Below, piece by piece: positions 18,333-27,646 of a DNA stretch of 64,000 nucleotides. The stretch spans positions 2,294,001 to 2,358,000 of the forward strand of contig NZ_CP015401.2 of the NCBI RefSeq assembly GCF_001688725.2, given 5' to 3'. Source of the stretch: Bacteroides caecimuris (GTDB lineage: Bacteria > Bacteroidota > Bacteroidia > Bacteroidales > Bacteroidaceae). Under the pieces are notes generated by a model. That model was not told the origin of the DNA. It searched no databases and saw only the letters and a list, made by a program, of their open reading frames with translations. Position 1 is the stretch's first letter; the number at the start of each line of letters is the position of its first letter. The position numbers and the translations under genes were made by a program.

Positions 18333-18340
18333 CAAATATA
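18333..18340 (-). promoter_or_regulatory. -7 box for mntH
   Basis: TATATTTG on the minus strand matches TAnnTTTG and lies 24 bases before the chosen ATG. It rules out the earlier TTG start. Confidence 0.55.
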
Positions 18341-18491
18341 CTTATAAATAACGAGTGAGAATCAATTTTAGTTCAAAATACCGACCAATAAGTAGATGAT
18401 CTATGAACACAGATGATACATTAATTATGAGGGCATTATTATAAAAGGATTGAGTAAGGACTACTCGAGAAAAGTAAATAAGGGCTTTCTG

Positions 18492-18529
18492 CAAAAAAAT
18501 AACCTCCGACAAACCAATTGCCAGAGGTC
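18492..18529 (-). terminator. Terminator of the pheT-yebC-TSCPD operon
   Basis: On the minus strand an ACCTC/GAGGT stem (18528-18524 with 18506-18502) with weak inner pairing is followed by a T run (18499-18493). It lies 37 bases after the TSCPD gene. The rest of 18341-18565 shows no gene. Confidence 0.55.
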
Positions 18530-18565
18530 ACAAATCAATATATAATTTACATAAATGAAAACCAA

Positions 18566-18811
18566 TCAATATCCCATCTCATGCAACGCACGACACAATT
18601 GGTCGGGGCATGAGGTCGGTCTGCCACCACAACGCACTCCTTCAAGTTTTGTGATAACATCTGCCACCTTCATTCCTTTCACAAGCCGTGAAATACCTTG
18701 AAGGTTACCATTACATCCTCCCCAGAAAACAACTTCTTTCACCACTCCATCTTCCACATTCAGTTCGATACTCGTGCTGCAAGTCCCCTGGGTCTTATAA
18801 ACATATTCCAT
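18566..18811 (-). CDS. TSCPD domain protein
   Basis: This 81-aa protein is the small stand-alone TSCPD family. It contains T-C-S-T near the start, F-W-G-G-C-N-G-N, and the signature T-S-C-P-D-Q-L near residues 67-73. The same domain is found at the end of some class II ribonucleotide reductases and probably binds metal through its cysteines. It follows yebC by 9 bases in the same operon. Confidence 0.88.
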   Translation of the reverse strand: MEYVYKTQGTCSTSIELNVEDGVVKEVVFWGGCNGNLQGISRLVKGMKVADVITKLEGVRCGGRPTSCPDQLCRALHEMGY

Positions 18812-18820
18812 AACCTTGCT

Positions 18821-19558
18821 TTACTCTTCACCCTCTTCCGGTTGCATGTTGGTATAGACAGTCTGCACGTCATCAAATTCTTCCAGACGTTCGATCATCT
18901 TATCCAATGTTTCGCGTTGTTCCGGAGTAACCTCTTTCAGGTCGTTCGGGATATAAGTGAAGTCTCCACCAACATCTTCAAATCCACATTCTTCCAGATG
19001 TTTCTGAATAGCAGCGTAGCTCTTAGGATTACCATAGATAGTGATTGTTCCCTCTTCATCATCTTCTTCATATTCATCTTCCACATCATAGTCGATCAGA
19101 TCAAGAATCAGTTCTTCCATATCCAATCCGTCTTTCTTCTTGAAAGTGAACATACATTTGTGGTCGAAAAGGAACGCAAGAGAACCCATTGTACCCAGAT
19201 TGCCACCGAACTTATTGAATACCGAACGAACATCAGCCACCGTACGAGTTGTGTTGTCTGTCAGTGTGTCTACAAACACAGCAATACCGTGAGGACCGTA
19301 TCCTTCATAAGTCATGCTCTTGTAGTCGCTCTGATCTTTACCCATTGCGTTTTTGATAGCACGTTCAATGTTATCCTTCGGCATGTTTTCACGCTTACAA
19401 GTAGCGATCACCGAACGTAGCGTCGGGTTGTTTTCAGGTTCCGGACCGCCAGCCTTTACAGCAATAGCGATTTGTTTACCCAGTCTTGTAAAAGTTTTAG
19501 CCATGTGGCCCCATCTTTTCAACTTAGCGGCCTTTCTATACTCAAATGCTCTTCCCAT
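18821..19558 (-). CDS. yebC: YebC/PmpR family regulator
   Basis: YebC-family proteins bind DNA or the ribosome; recent work links several to relief of stalling at proline runs. This 245-aa copy starts with the conserved M-G-R-A-F-E-Y-R-K and has K-A-G-G-P-E-P-E-N-N-P and the Y-E-G-Y-G-P-H-G-I-A signature. An acidic stretch E-D-E-Y-E-E-D-D-E-E near residue 160 is typical of Bacteroidetes. It is 33 bases downstream of pheT. Confidence 0.95.
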   Translation of the reverse strand: MGRAFEYRKAAKLKRWGHMAKTFTRLGKQIAIAVKAGGPEPENNPTLRSVIATCKRENMPKDNIERAIKNAMGKDQSDYKSMTYEGYGPHGIAVFVDTLTDNTTRTVADVRSVFNKFGGNLGTMGSLAFLFDHKCMFTFKKKDGLDMEELILDLIDYDVEDEYEEDDEEGTITIYGNPKSYAAIQKHLEECGFEDVGGDFTYIPNDLKEVTPEQRETLDKMIERLEEFDDVQTVYTNMQPEEGEE

Positions 19559-19591
19559 TGGTTTATATTTTTAATAATGACAATTTTAAGT

Positions 19592-22054
19592 TTATCTAAG
19601 TTTGGCACCCAGTTTATCTTCCAGGTTCTTCACCAGTTTCGACATGATCTTATCAATCATCTTATCATTCAAAGTCTGGTTTTCATCTTGAAGCAGGAAG
19701 CTCACCGCATACGACTTCTTACCCGCTTCGAGGTTCTTACCTTCATATACATCGAAAAGTTCCACCTCTTTCAACAGCTTCTTCTCTGTTTCGTATGCAA
19801 TCTTTTCGATTTCGGCAAATTGTATATTCTTATCAAGCAACAATGCCAAGTCGCGTTTCACAGCAGGGAATTTGGAAATTTCCTTGTAGCTGATCTTCAC
19901 AGAACGGATAGCTTTCATCAATTCCTTCCAGTTCAGGTCAGCGTAATAGACTTCATTATCGATATCAAATGCTTTCAACAGCTTCTTAGTTACAATACCG
20001 AAAGAAGCAAGACGTTTTCCGCCTTTCGTGTTGACAGAGAGTGCGGCAGCAAAAACATCGTCTGTCAGATTACCGACAACCAGATTGTGCAAATCCAGTC
20101 CCAGACGCTTCAATATATTTTCTACGTACGCTTTCAATTCATACACCGAACTATTTTCATCCGCATGCGCCCATGAATTGGAAACCTTCTTACCGGTTAC
20201 CCACAAGCCCAGGTGATAATCTTCCGAGTAAGGAGCCAGTACCTTCTCTTCGTTCTTCTTGTCAGCATTGAAATAATAACAATTACCGAATTCGAAGAAC
20301 TTCAAATCAGCGTTTTTACGATTGGCGTTATGAGCAATACTTTCCAGTCCGCCGAACAACAAAGTCTGACGCATAGCGTTCAAATCAGTACTCAACGGAT
20401 TGAGCAACATCACCAAGTGATTGGACGGATAAGCCTCCAACCCATCATAATAAGCAGCACGAGTCAGTGAATTGTTCAAAATTTCATTGAATCCGCAGCC
20501 CACCAGCTGTTCTGCAATCAGATTCTGCAATTTATTCGACTTGTCGTGCTCACCCTTTGTCGTCAGACTAGAGTTCAATGTAGTCGGGATTTCCACATTA
20601 TTATATCCATAGATGCGAAGAATATCTTCAATCACATCGCAATCACGCTGCACATCTACACGATAAGGAGGAACAGCCAATGTCAGTCCTTCTGCCGTTT
20701 CATTGGTAATCTTCATTTCCAGGCTAGTCACAATGCTCTTGATTGTCTCTACCGGAATCACTTTACCTATCAAAGAATATACTTTTTCGTAAGCAAGATC
20801 GACGATAAAATCCTGTGCAGGAGTAATGCATACATCTTTTATTTCAGAAGAAATCGTACCGCCAGCCAGTTCTTTCACCATCAAGGCAGCCAATTTCAGG
20901 CAATAAATCACGCCATTCGGATCGATACCACGCTCAAAACGGAAAGAAGCATCCGTGTTCAAACCATGACGACGTGCCGTCTTACGCACCCATGTAGGAT
21001 GGAAATAAGCACTTTCGATGAACACATCTGTCGTAGCTTCCGTAGAACCGGAGTCCAGTCCGCCGAATACGCCGGCAATACACATGGCTTCTTCCTTGTT
21101 GCAAATCATCAGGTCGCGTTCGTTCAACTTACGCTCCACTTCATCCAGCGTAACGAACGGAGTACCTTCGGGCATTGTCTTCACAATCACTTCATTGCCT
21201 TTAATCTTTCCGGCATCGAAGCAGTGCAACGGCTGACCGAAAGCATGAACGATATAGTTCGTAATATCCACTACATTATTAATAGGACGCACACCGATCA
21301 GGCGCAATTTGTTTTGCAGCCATTCCGGACTCTCCTTCACTGTCACACCTTTTACGGTAATACCGGCATAATGCGGACAAGCTTCGCTATTTTCAACCTT
21401 CACTTCGATATTCAAGTCATGGTTTTCCACTTTAAAGCCATCCACCGACGGGCGTTGTAAAGTTGCCTGACGACCGTTCTGAATCAGATAAGCATACAGG
21501 TCACGAGCTACCCCATAGTGAGAGCAGGCATCCGCACGGTTAGGCGTGATGTCCACTTCCAATACATAGTCGCTCTTGATATTATAATAATCCTTGGCAA
21601 GTGTACCCGGAACAGCAGTTTCCGGCAATACGATGATACCTGCATGATCCGTACCGATCCCGATTTCGTCTTCAGCACAAATCATACCTGTAGATTCTAC
21701 CCCACGGATTTTTGATTTCTTGATGGTAAAACATTCGTCACCGTCATAAAGTTTCGTACCTAAAGTAGCTACTACCACTTTCTGTCCGGCAGCCACATTC
21801 GGGGCACCACAAACAATCTGTACCGGCTCACCGTCTCCCAGATTGACAGTAGTAATATGCAAATGGTCAGAATTAGGATGTTCCGTGCAAGTCAGCACTT
21901 CACCAATCACAAGTCCTTCCAAACCACCTTTAATGGTTTGCACTTCTTCCACACCGCCTGTTTCCAAGCCGATAGAAGTCAACGCAGCAGCCGTTTCATC
22001 AGGTGTCAGGTCGAAGTTGACATACTCTTTCAGCCAGTTATAAGAGATATTCAT
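19592..22054 (-). CDS. pheT: Phenylalanyl-tRNA synthetase beta subunit
   Basis: This 820-aa protein is the large subunit of the enzyme that charges tRNA-Phe. Domain order is normal: tRNA-binding EMAP-like domain (about 40-150), B3/B4 editing domain (about 210-390), B5 domain (about 410-480), catalytic-like core (about 490-690) and the C-terminal anticodon-binding fold with F-P-A-V-K-R-D. The alpha subunit gene is not in the window. It leads the operon with yebC and the TSCPD gene. Confidence 0.96.
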   Translation of the reverse strand: MNISYNWLKEYVNFDLTPDETAAALTSIGLETGGVEEVQTIKGGLEGLVIGEVLTCTEHPNSDHLHITTVNLGDGEPVQIVCGAPNVAAGQKVVVATLGTKLYDGDECFTIKKSKIRGVESTGMICAEDEIGIGTDHAGIIVLPETAVPGTLAKDYYNIKSDYVLEVDITPNRADACSHYGVARDLYAYLIQNGRQATLQRPSVDGFKVENHDLNIEVKVENSEACPHYAGITVKGVTVKESPEWLQNKLRLIGVRPINNVVDITNYIVHAFGQPLHCFDAGKIKGNEVIVKTMPEGTPFVTLDEVERKLNERDLMICNKEEAMCIAGVFGGLDSGSTEATTDVFIESAYFHPTWVRKTARRHGLNTDASFRFERGIDPNGVIYCLKLAALMVKELAGGTISSEIKDVCITPAQDFIVDLAYEKVYSLIGKVIPVETIKSIVTSLEMKITNETAEGLTLAVPPYRVDVQRDCDVIEDILRIYGYNNVEIPTTLNSSLTTKGEHDKSNKLQNLIAEQLVGCGFNEILNNSLTRAAYYDGLEAYPSNHLVMLLNPLSTDLNAMRQTLLFGGLESIAHNANRKNADLKFFEFGNCYYFNADKKNEEKVLAPYSEDYHLGLWVTGKKVSNSWAHADENSSVYELKAYVENILKRLGLDLHNLVVGNLTDDVFAAALSVNTKGGKRLASFGIVTKKLLKAFDIDNEVYYADLNWKELMKAIRSVKISYKEISKFPAVKRDLALLLDKNIQFAEIEKIAYETEKKLLKEVELFDVYEGKNLEAGKKSYAVSFLLQDENQTLNDKMIDKIMSKLVKNLEDKLGAKLR

Positions 22055-22089
22055 ATAATTAATTTTTTATTGTTTCTCAAAAAGATTCG

Positions 22090-22097
22090 CAAAGTTA
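22090..22097 (-). promoter_or_regulatory. -7 box for pheT
   Basis: TAACTTTG on the minus strand lies 35 bases before the pheT start and matches TAnnTTTG. Confidence 0.55.
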
Positions 22098-22143
22098 ATA
22101 AGATTTTTCGGTTGACCGAGAAGGTTTGATAAAAAATTGCACG

Positions 22144-22312
22144 TTATTTCACCACAGAGGACGCAGAGGACACAGAGGATATCGGAAAGATGAAAAATAA
22201 GTGCAAATCCTTAATAAGCAAATGCGTATAATTAATTTACAAACCAATTCAACATGAGTACTTAGTAAAAAGAAAGAACTCTGTGTCCTCTGCGTCCTCT
22301 GTGGTGAAATAA
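22144..22312. repeat. 34-bp perfect inverted repeats around about 100 bp (MITE-like)
   Basis: Bases 22144-22177 are the exact reverse complement of 22279-22312, 34 bp without a mismatch. The arms consist of short CAGAGGAC-type iterations. A few more bases outside the arms also match imperfectly (TTGC...). The inner 101 bp is AT-rich and has no gene. The element fills the gap between the pheT promoter and the dnaB stop codon. It may be a small non-autonomous element or a dispersed palindromic repeat, and could also act as a terminator for dnaB. Confidence 0.75.
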
Positions 22313-22319
22313 TGCGCAA

Positions 22320-23879
22320 CTAGAACGGCAAAGGTCCATCCCCCGGTGCTCCAAACGGATTACTCGCCTGCGGTGCAAAATCAGGCGCAGGAGGAGGTAT
22401 GGAACCGACATTACCTGTATTCATCTTCGATCCTAGCATAGCCCCGGCAGGCTCACCCGGCATCGGAATAACCATATCGTCCTCCGGATTGGAGAAACGG
22501 GTGAATTCTCCCTTAAACCGGAGCAACACCTCGCCTACCGCACCGTTACGATGCTTGGCGATGACAATCTCCGCCATACCACGCAGGTCATTACCACGAT
22601 CATCCTGATAAATCTTATAGTATTCAGGACGGTGGATAAAGCACACCATATCGGCATCCTGCTCGATGGCTCCCGATTCACGAAGGTCACTCAACTGCGG
22701 ACGTTTACCATCAATACCTTCACGACTTTCCACACCACGATTCAACTGCGACAGTGCGATGATCGGAATATTCAACTCTTTCGCTAGTCCTTTCAACGAA
22801 CGAGAAATGGTACTAACCTCTTCCTGACGGCTACCAAACGCCATACCACTCGCATTCATCAACTGAAGGTAGTCAATAATAATCATTCTCACTCCATGTT
22901 CACGTACCAGACGACGTGCTTTCGTCCGAAGTTCAAATACAGACAAAGACGGCGTATCATCCACGTAAAGCGGTGCATCCATCAGATTCTTTAATTTATA
23001 GTCCAATTGCTGCCATTCATAATTTGCCAATTGTCCACTTTTGATCTTCTCACTTGGAATCTCACAGACATTCGAAATCAAACGATTCACCAACTGAACG
23101 TTACTCATTTCAAGCGAGAACAACGCCACTGGATTCCGATAATCGACAGCAATATTCTTAGCCATAGAAAGGACGAAGGCGGTCTTACCCATCGCAGGAC
23201 GTGCAGCGATAATGATAAGGTCGGAATTCTGCCAACCGGAAGTCATCTTGTCAAGCTTTGTAAAACCACTCTCAAGACCACTCAAACCGTCGGTTCGCGC
23301 CGCAGCCTTCTGAATCAGCTTATAGGCTTCGTCAATCACCGGATTGATCTGCGTATAATCCTTTTTCATGTTCTGCTGTGAAATCTCAAAGAGCTTACCT
23401 TCCGCTTCCTGCATCAAGTCGTCCACATCCAATGTCTCGTCAAACGCTTTACTTTGGATATTGCTCGTAAACGTAATCAACTCACGCGCCAGAGATTTCT
23501 GCGCAATAATACGGGCATGGTATTCAATATGAGCTGATGAAGCCACTTTACTACTCAATTGAGTAATATAAAACGGACCTCCCACTTCTTCCAGTTCTCC
23601 GCGTTTGCTAAGTTGTTCCTTTACAGTCAGAATATCCACAGGTTTCTGATTCACCGCAAGATCGGTGATGGCAGAATAAATCAACTGATGCCGGTGTTCG
23701 TAAAAAGATTCGGGACGAAGAATCTCACTCACCAATGAATAAGCATCCTTTTCAATCATTAAAGCTCCCAGAACTGCTTCTTCCAATTCAGGCGCCTGCG
23801 GTTGAATACGCCCATAATCATTTACCGGTTGTACCTTAGTTGACTTTGTATTGCGGGTATTTCTTTTCTGTTCGGCCAT
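22320..23879 (-). CDS. dnaB: Replicative DNA helicase DnaB
   Basis: This 519-aa ring helicase unwinds DNA ahead of the replisome. The N-terminal helical domain starts with P-Q-A-P-E-L-E-E-A-V-L-G-A, and the RecA core has Walker A A-R-P-A-M-G-K-T near residues 226-233 and Walker B I-I-I-D-Y-L-Q-L. The tail (last 50 residues) is rich in proline and glycine and probably disordered. No intein is present. Confidence 0.97.
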   Translation of the reverse strand: MAEQKRNTRNTKSTKVQPVNDYGRIQPQAPELEEAVLGALMIEKDAYSLVSEILRPESFYEHRHQLIYSAITDLAVNQKPVDILTVKEQLSKRGELEEVGGPFYITQLSSKVASSAHIEYHARIIAQKSLARELITFTSNIQSKAFDETLDVDDLMQEAEGKLFEISQQNMKKDYTQINPVIDEAYKLIQKAAARTDGLSGLESGFTKLDKMTSGWQNSDLIIIAARPAMGKTAFVLSMAKNIAVDYRNPVALFSLEMSNVQLVNRLISNVCEIPSEKIKSGQLANYEWQQLDYKLKNLMDAPLYVDDTPSLSVFELRTKARRLVREHGVRMIIIDYLQLMNASGMAFGSRQEEVSTISRSLKGLAKELNIPIIALSQLNRGVESREGIDGKRPQLSDLRESGAIEQDADMVCFIHRPEYYKIYQDDRGNDLRGMAEIVIAKHRNGAVGEVLLRFKGEFTRFSNPEDDMVIPMPGEPAGAMLGSKMNTGNVGSIPPPAPDFAPQASNPFGAPGDGPLPF

Positions 23880-23966
23880 CGAGGTATTTACTATTTTACA
23901 ATTTACTATTTACTATTTTACGACTGGACAGACTCCTTTATAACAGAGTTTTTCCGGTCGGGGCGA

Positions 23967-23974
23967 CAAAGATA
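23967..23974 (-). promoter_or_regulatory. -7 box for dnaB
   Basis: TATCTTTG on the minus strand, 87 bases before the dnaB start. Confidence 0.5.
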
Positions 23975-24018
23975 GAATATAATCACGAAGAATGGATAAG
24001 GAAAAATGAAGATTTTAC

Positions 24019-24026
24019 TAACTTTG
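24019..24026 (+). promoter_or_regulatory. -7 box for ispE
   Basis: TAACTTTG on the plus strand, 88 bases before the ispE start. The leader contains one arm of the AT-rich inverted repeat. Confidence 0.5.
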
Positions 24027-24114
24027 CTCCCGAATCACATTTCAACACATGATTAATTATCATGTGCAACACTGCAAATAGTAAATCGTAAATTGAAAAA
24101 TAGTAAATAACCTT

Positions 24115-24939
24115 ATGATCGCTTTTCCTAATATTAAAATAAACTTGGGGCTTTCCATCACCGGGAAACGCCCGGACGGATATCACAATCTGGAAACCGT
24201 TTTCTATCCGGTAGCACTTGAGGATGCCCTCGAAATCCGTACTTCTTCTGAAACAGAAAACAAGATTACCCTCCACCAGTATGGCATGGAAATAGCCGGC
24301 AATCCGGAAGACAACCTGGTGGCAAAGGCCTATTCATTGCTGGATAAGGAATTTCATCTTCCCCCTGTCGAAATTCATTTGTATAAGCATATTCCTTCGG
24401 GAGCCGGACTGGGGGGCGGTTCATCCGATGCCGCTTTTATGCTGAAGTTGCTCAACGATCATTTTCAGCTGGAATTATCCGAAGAGCAGTTGGAGGTATA
24501 TGCCGCCACTTTGGGAGCGGACTGTGCTTTCTTTATTAAAAACAAGCCGACCTATGCCGAAGGGATCGGAAACCTGTTCTCACCAATCGAGCTTTCATTA
24601 AGCGGTTACCAAATCATGATCGTCAAACCGAACGTTTTCGTTTCTACCCGGGAAGCCTTTTCAAATATCCACCCGCACCGTCCGGAATATCCGGTCAAAG
24701 AGGCAATCCTGCGTCCGGTTGCAGAATGGAAGGATATCCTAATCAATGATTTCGAGGCAAGTGTATTCCCGCAACATCCCGTTATCGGAGAAATCAAAAG
24801 GAAACTCTATCATCAAGGAGCCACCTACGCCTCCATGAGCGGCTCCGGCTCTTCAGTGTTCGGACTGTTCGCCCCCGGAACTTCTTTACCGGAAACAATG
24901 GAAGAAAGCGACGTTTTCTGTTTCAAAGGAAAGCTATAA
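24115..24939 (+). CDS. ispE: 4-diphosphocytidyl-2-C-methyl-D-erythritol kinase
   Basis: IspE phosphorylates CDP-methylerythritol with ATP in the MEP pathway of isoprenoid synthesis. The 274-aa protein shows the GHMP kinase fold: K-I-N-L-G-L near the start, the ATP loop [13 protein letters not shown] near residues 95-107, and the third motif S-G-S-G-S-S-V-F near the C-terminus. Length is normal. Confidence 0.95.
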   Translation: MIAFPNIKINLGLSITGKRPDGYHNLETVFYPVALEDALEIRTSSETENKITLHQYGMEIAGNPEDNLVAKAYSLLDKEFHLPPVEIHLYKHIPSGAGLGGGSSDAAFMLKLLNDHFQLELSEEQLEVYAATLGADCAFFIKNKPTYAEGIGNLFSPIELSLSGYQIMIVKPNVFVSTREAFSNIHPHRPEYPVKEAILRPVAEWKDILINDFEASVFPQHPVIGEIKRKLYHQGATYASMSGSGSSVFGLFAPGTSLPETMEESDVFCFKGKL

Positions 24940-24970
24940 ACATAGTTCTGTTCGCCTGTGCCAGGCGAAC

Positions 24971-25005
24971 AAAAAACGGTACCACGACTCACGTCGTAGT
25001 ACCGT
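24971..25005 (-). terminator. Terminator of galE
   Basis: On the minus strand ACGGTAC-type arms (24976-25005) form a hairpin followed directly by six T (24976-24971). A second perfect 9-bp hairpin, GTTCGCCTG/CAGGCGAAC, lies beside it at 24950-24970 and may mark the 3' end of ispE. Between 25006 and 25194 no gene is seen. Confidence 0.7.
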
Positions 25006-25194
25006 CACAACACAAACACAAAATAAAACACGACAAAACTACTATGCAATCTTCCTGTCTATGCCGGGGAGGCATAAGTACCATTTACGTATATTCGCAT
25101 ACTCATAAACAGCTTCAGGTCGATTAGCATCAAATAAACAAATCGCATGCACGATTTGTTTAATCTTTTATGTTATTTTTTAAACAAATCTCTT

Positions 25195-26229
25195 TTATTG
25201 AATCCCTCTCTCACGGAGTTTCAGCTGCCAATTCCATGCAGAACGTAAAGTATCTTCCAACGTTTCTACAGCCTTCCAACCCAGTTCCTGGTTTGCGAAA
25301 TCCGGATTCGCCCAAACTTTTTCAATGTCGCCTGCACGACGTCCGACAATCTGATAATTCAATTTTACGCCGGTGGCTTTTTCAAAGCCATTTATTAATT
25401 CCAATACAGAAACGCCACGTCCCGTACCGATATTGAATACTTCCACTTTTTCTTTTTGTGTCTTTTCCAAGATACGACGGATAGCAATCACGTGGGCTTT
25501 AGCCAAGTCAACAACATTGATAAAGTCACGGATACAAGAACCGTCCGGTGTATCATAATCGTCACCAAACACACTTAGTTTCTCACGGAGACCGATGGCG
25601 GTTTGGGTCAAATATGGAATCAGGTTTTGAGGAACCCCATTAGGCAGTTCACCCAGCAATGCCGTAGGATGCGCACCAATCGGATTGAAATAGCGCAGCA
25701 TAATCGCATTGATCGGAGCACCTGAAGCTACTGTATCACGAATAATCTCTTCATTGATCTGTTTCGTATTTCCGTATGGCGATTCCGCTTTCTTAATCGG
25801 AGCCTTTTCCGTTACCGGAAGTTCATCCGGCTGACCGTATACTGTACAGGAAGAAGAGAACACGATACCTTCTACTCCATGTTTTGGCATCAGTTCGAGA
25901 AGGTTAATCAAAGAAACCAGGTTATTACGGTAGTAAAGCAACGGTTTCTGTACTGATTCTCCTACTGCTTTGCTCGCTGCAAAGTGAATGATCGCCTTAA
26001 TTCCTTTATATTTTGTAAATACTGCATCAAGACCAGCAAAGTCCAAGCAATCCAGCTTTTCAAAAACCGGGCGAGTACCGGAAACTTTCTCTATATTGTC
26101 AACAACGTCAGCACTTGAATTTGATAAATTATCAATGATGATTACTTCATATCCACTATTCTGTAGTTCTACAACAGTATGAGACCCTATGTATCCTGTC
26201 CCTCCTGTTACTAAAATTCTTTCTTTCAT
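25195..26229 (-). CDS. galE: UDP-glucose 4-epimerase
   Basis: GalE interconverts UDP-glucose and UDP-galactose with bound NAD. The 344-aa short-chain dehydrogenase has the nucleotide loop G-G-T-G-Y-I-G-S-H at residues 8-16, a serine run S-S-S-C-T-V-Y-G, and the catalytic Y-G-N-T-K pair near 152-156. It supplies galactose units for polysaccharides. It is monocistronic with its own promoter and terminator. Confidence 0.96.
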   Translation of the reverse strand: MKERILVTGGTGYIGSHTVVELQNSGYEVIIIDNLSNSSADVVDNIEKVSGTRPVFEKLDCLDFAGLDAVFTKYKGIKAIIHFAASKAVGESVQKPLLYYRNNLVSLINLLELMPKHGVEGIVFSSSCTVYGQPDELPVTEKAPIKKAESPYGNTKQINEEIIRDTVASGAPINAIMLRYFNPIGAHPTALLGELPNGVPQNLIPYLTQTAIGLREKLSVFGDDYDTPDGSCIRDFINVVDLAKAHVIAIRRILEKTQKEKVEVFNIGTGRGVSVLELINGFEKATGVKLNYQIVGRRAGDIEKVWANPDFANQELGWKAVETLEDTLRSAWNWQLKLRERGIQ

Positions 26230-26277
26230 ATACTTTATAAAAATGGTTAGTTTCTCGGCTTATCATTGTTCGAGTTA

Positions 26278-26285
26278 CAAATGTA
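26278..26285 (-). promoter_or_regulatory. -7 box for galE
   Basis: TACATTTG on the minus strand, 48 bases before the galE start, matches TAnnTTTG. Confidence 0.5.
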
Positions 26286-26370
26286 TGGAAATAAAATGAG
26301 ATAGCAATAATTTGCCACAATTTTATTTATCAAAAAGTAATTAAGGCACGATTTGGCGGCAACCAGATAT

Positions 26371-26424
26371 AAAAAAGAATTGGAAACTCAAATTTGTATG
26401 TCGCCATACAACAGAGTTTCCAAT
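26371..26424 (-). terminator. Terminator of the rnf operon
   Basis: ATTGGAAACTC (26379-26389) pairs with GAGTTTCCAAT (26414-26424), and an inner TTGTATG/CATACAA stem extends the hairpin. On the minus strand it is followed by TTCTTTTTT. It lies 28 bases after rnfA. Confidence 0.8.
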
Positions 26425-26452
26425 CCCCTATTTAAATATCAACTGTAAATCC

Positions 26453-27025
26453 TTACACCACGCCGGAGAATCCCATGAATGCCATAGCAAGCAAACCGGC
26501 GGTAATCAAGGCAATCGGAGTGCCTTGCATTCCTTTCGGAACTTTCACAAGACTCATCTGTTCGCGCAATCCGGCAAAAAGCACCAGTGCCAGACCAAAA
26601 CCGATGGCCGTAGAAAATGCGTACACAACACCTGTCAGCAGGTCGTAGTCTTTCTGAATCACCAGGATAGCCACACCAAGAATACAACAGTTGGTTGTAA
26701 TCAAGGGCAAGAACACGCCCAAAGCCTGATACAGAGCAGGCGATACTTTTTTCAGAATGATTTCCACCATCTGCACCAATCCGGCAATGACCAGAATGAA
26801 CGTAATGGTCTGCAAATATCCCAGCCCGAAGACATCCAACACAAACTTCTGAATCAGGAAGGTAACGATGGTAGCGATGGTCAACACGAAAGCAACTGCA
26901 GCGCTCATACCCATCGCAGTTTCCACCTTCTTGGATACGCCCAGGAACGGACAAATACCCAGGAACTGCGACAACACGATGTTGTTTACAAAGATTGCCG
27001 AAATAAATATCAATATATATTCCAT
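26453..27025 (-). CDS. rnfA: Rnf complex membrane subunit RnfA
   Basis: RnfA and RnfE are related membrane subunits at the core of the ferredoxin:NAD+ oxidoreductase ion pump. This 190-aa protein has six spans and the motif L-G-I-C-P-F-L-G near residues 22-29, whose cysteine helps hold a membrane Fe-S centre. It is the last gene of the operon, 22 bases after rnfE. Confidence 0.95.
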   Translation of the reverse strand: MEYILIFISAIFVNNIVLSQFLGICPFLGVSKKVETAMGMSAAVAFVLTIATIVTFLIQKFVLDVFGLGYLQTITFILVIAGLVQMVEIILKKVSPALYQALGVFLPLITTNCCILGVAILVIQKDYDLLTGVVYAFSTAIGFGLALVLFAGLREQMSLVKVPKGMQGTPIALITAGLLAMAFMGFSGVV

Positions 27026-27047
27026 ATTCTTTTCTTATTTAATTGAA

Positions 27048-27632
27048 TTAGGCTTTCTTGAGACTGTTAATCAGCGCAATGAGGTATCCCAAAGCGATGA
27101 AAGCACCCGGAGCCAATACAAATACCAACATTCCATATTCTTCCGGCATGATGGTCAGATCGAAAATCTTACCGGTTCCAAGGAATTCGCGGACAGCACC
27201 CAGCAATGTCAGGGCAATGGTAAAACCAAGTCCCATGCCGATACCGTCGAACATAGATGCAACTGCGTTATTCTTGGCAGCGAAGGCTTCGGCACGTCCC
27301 AACACAATACAGTTCACCACAATCAACGGGATGAAAAGACCGAGCGTAGCGTACAGTCCCGGCACGTATGCCTGCATCACCATTTGAAGCAAGGTTACGA
27401 AAGACGCGATCACCACGATAAACGACGGGATACGCACCATATCCGGAATCAGGTTCTTGATTAAAGAAATCACCACATTCGAGCAAATCAAAACGAACAT
27501 GGTAGCCAGTCCCATACCCATACCATTGATGGCCGACGAAGTCGTACCCAATGTAGGACACATACCGAGCAGGAGTACAAACGTAGGATTCTCTTTGATA
27601 ATCCCGTTCATCATTACTTTAAAGTTATTCAT
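27048..27632 (-). CDS. rnfE: Rnf complex membrane subunit RnfE
   Basis: This 194-aa six-span protein is the partner of RnfA in the membrane core. It begins with N-P-T-F-V-L-L-L-G-M-C-P-T-L-G, with the cysteine in the same place as in RnfA, and has a second conserved segment N-C-I-V-L-G-R-A-E-A-F-A. It lies 14 bases after rnfG. Confidence 0.95.
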   Translation of the reverse strand: MNNFKVMMNGIIKENPTFVLLLGMCPTLGTTSSAINGMGMGLATMFVLICSNVVISLIKNLIPDMVRIPSFIVVIASFVTLLQMVMQAYVPGLYATLGLFIPLIVVNCIVLGRAEAFAAKNNAVASMFDGIGMGLGFTIALTLLGAVREFLGTGKIFDLTIMPEEYGMLVFVLAPGAFIALGYLIALINSLKKA

Positions 27633-27646
27633 ATCTGTCTCCTTTC

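Larger units (their letters stand above)
23883..24112. repeat. AT-rich inverted repeat pair in the dnaB-ispE divergent region
   Basis: Bases 23883-23919 (repeats of ATTTACTATTTT) are nearly the reverse complement of 24074-24112, with about two mismatches and one indel. Each arm lies just inside the start codon of one of the two divergent genes, so both 5' leaders carry the same sequence. Confidence 0.55.

Noticed and set aside
26439..26954. A 171-codon frame overlapping rnfA
   Set aside because: It is a shifted reading of rnfA, which matches its family over the full length and fits the operon.
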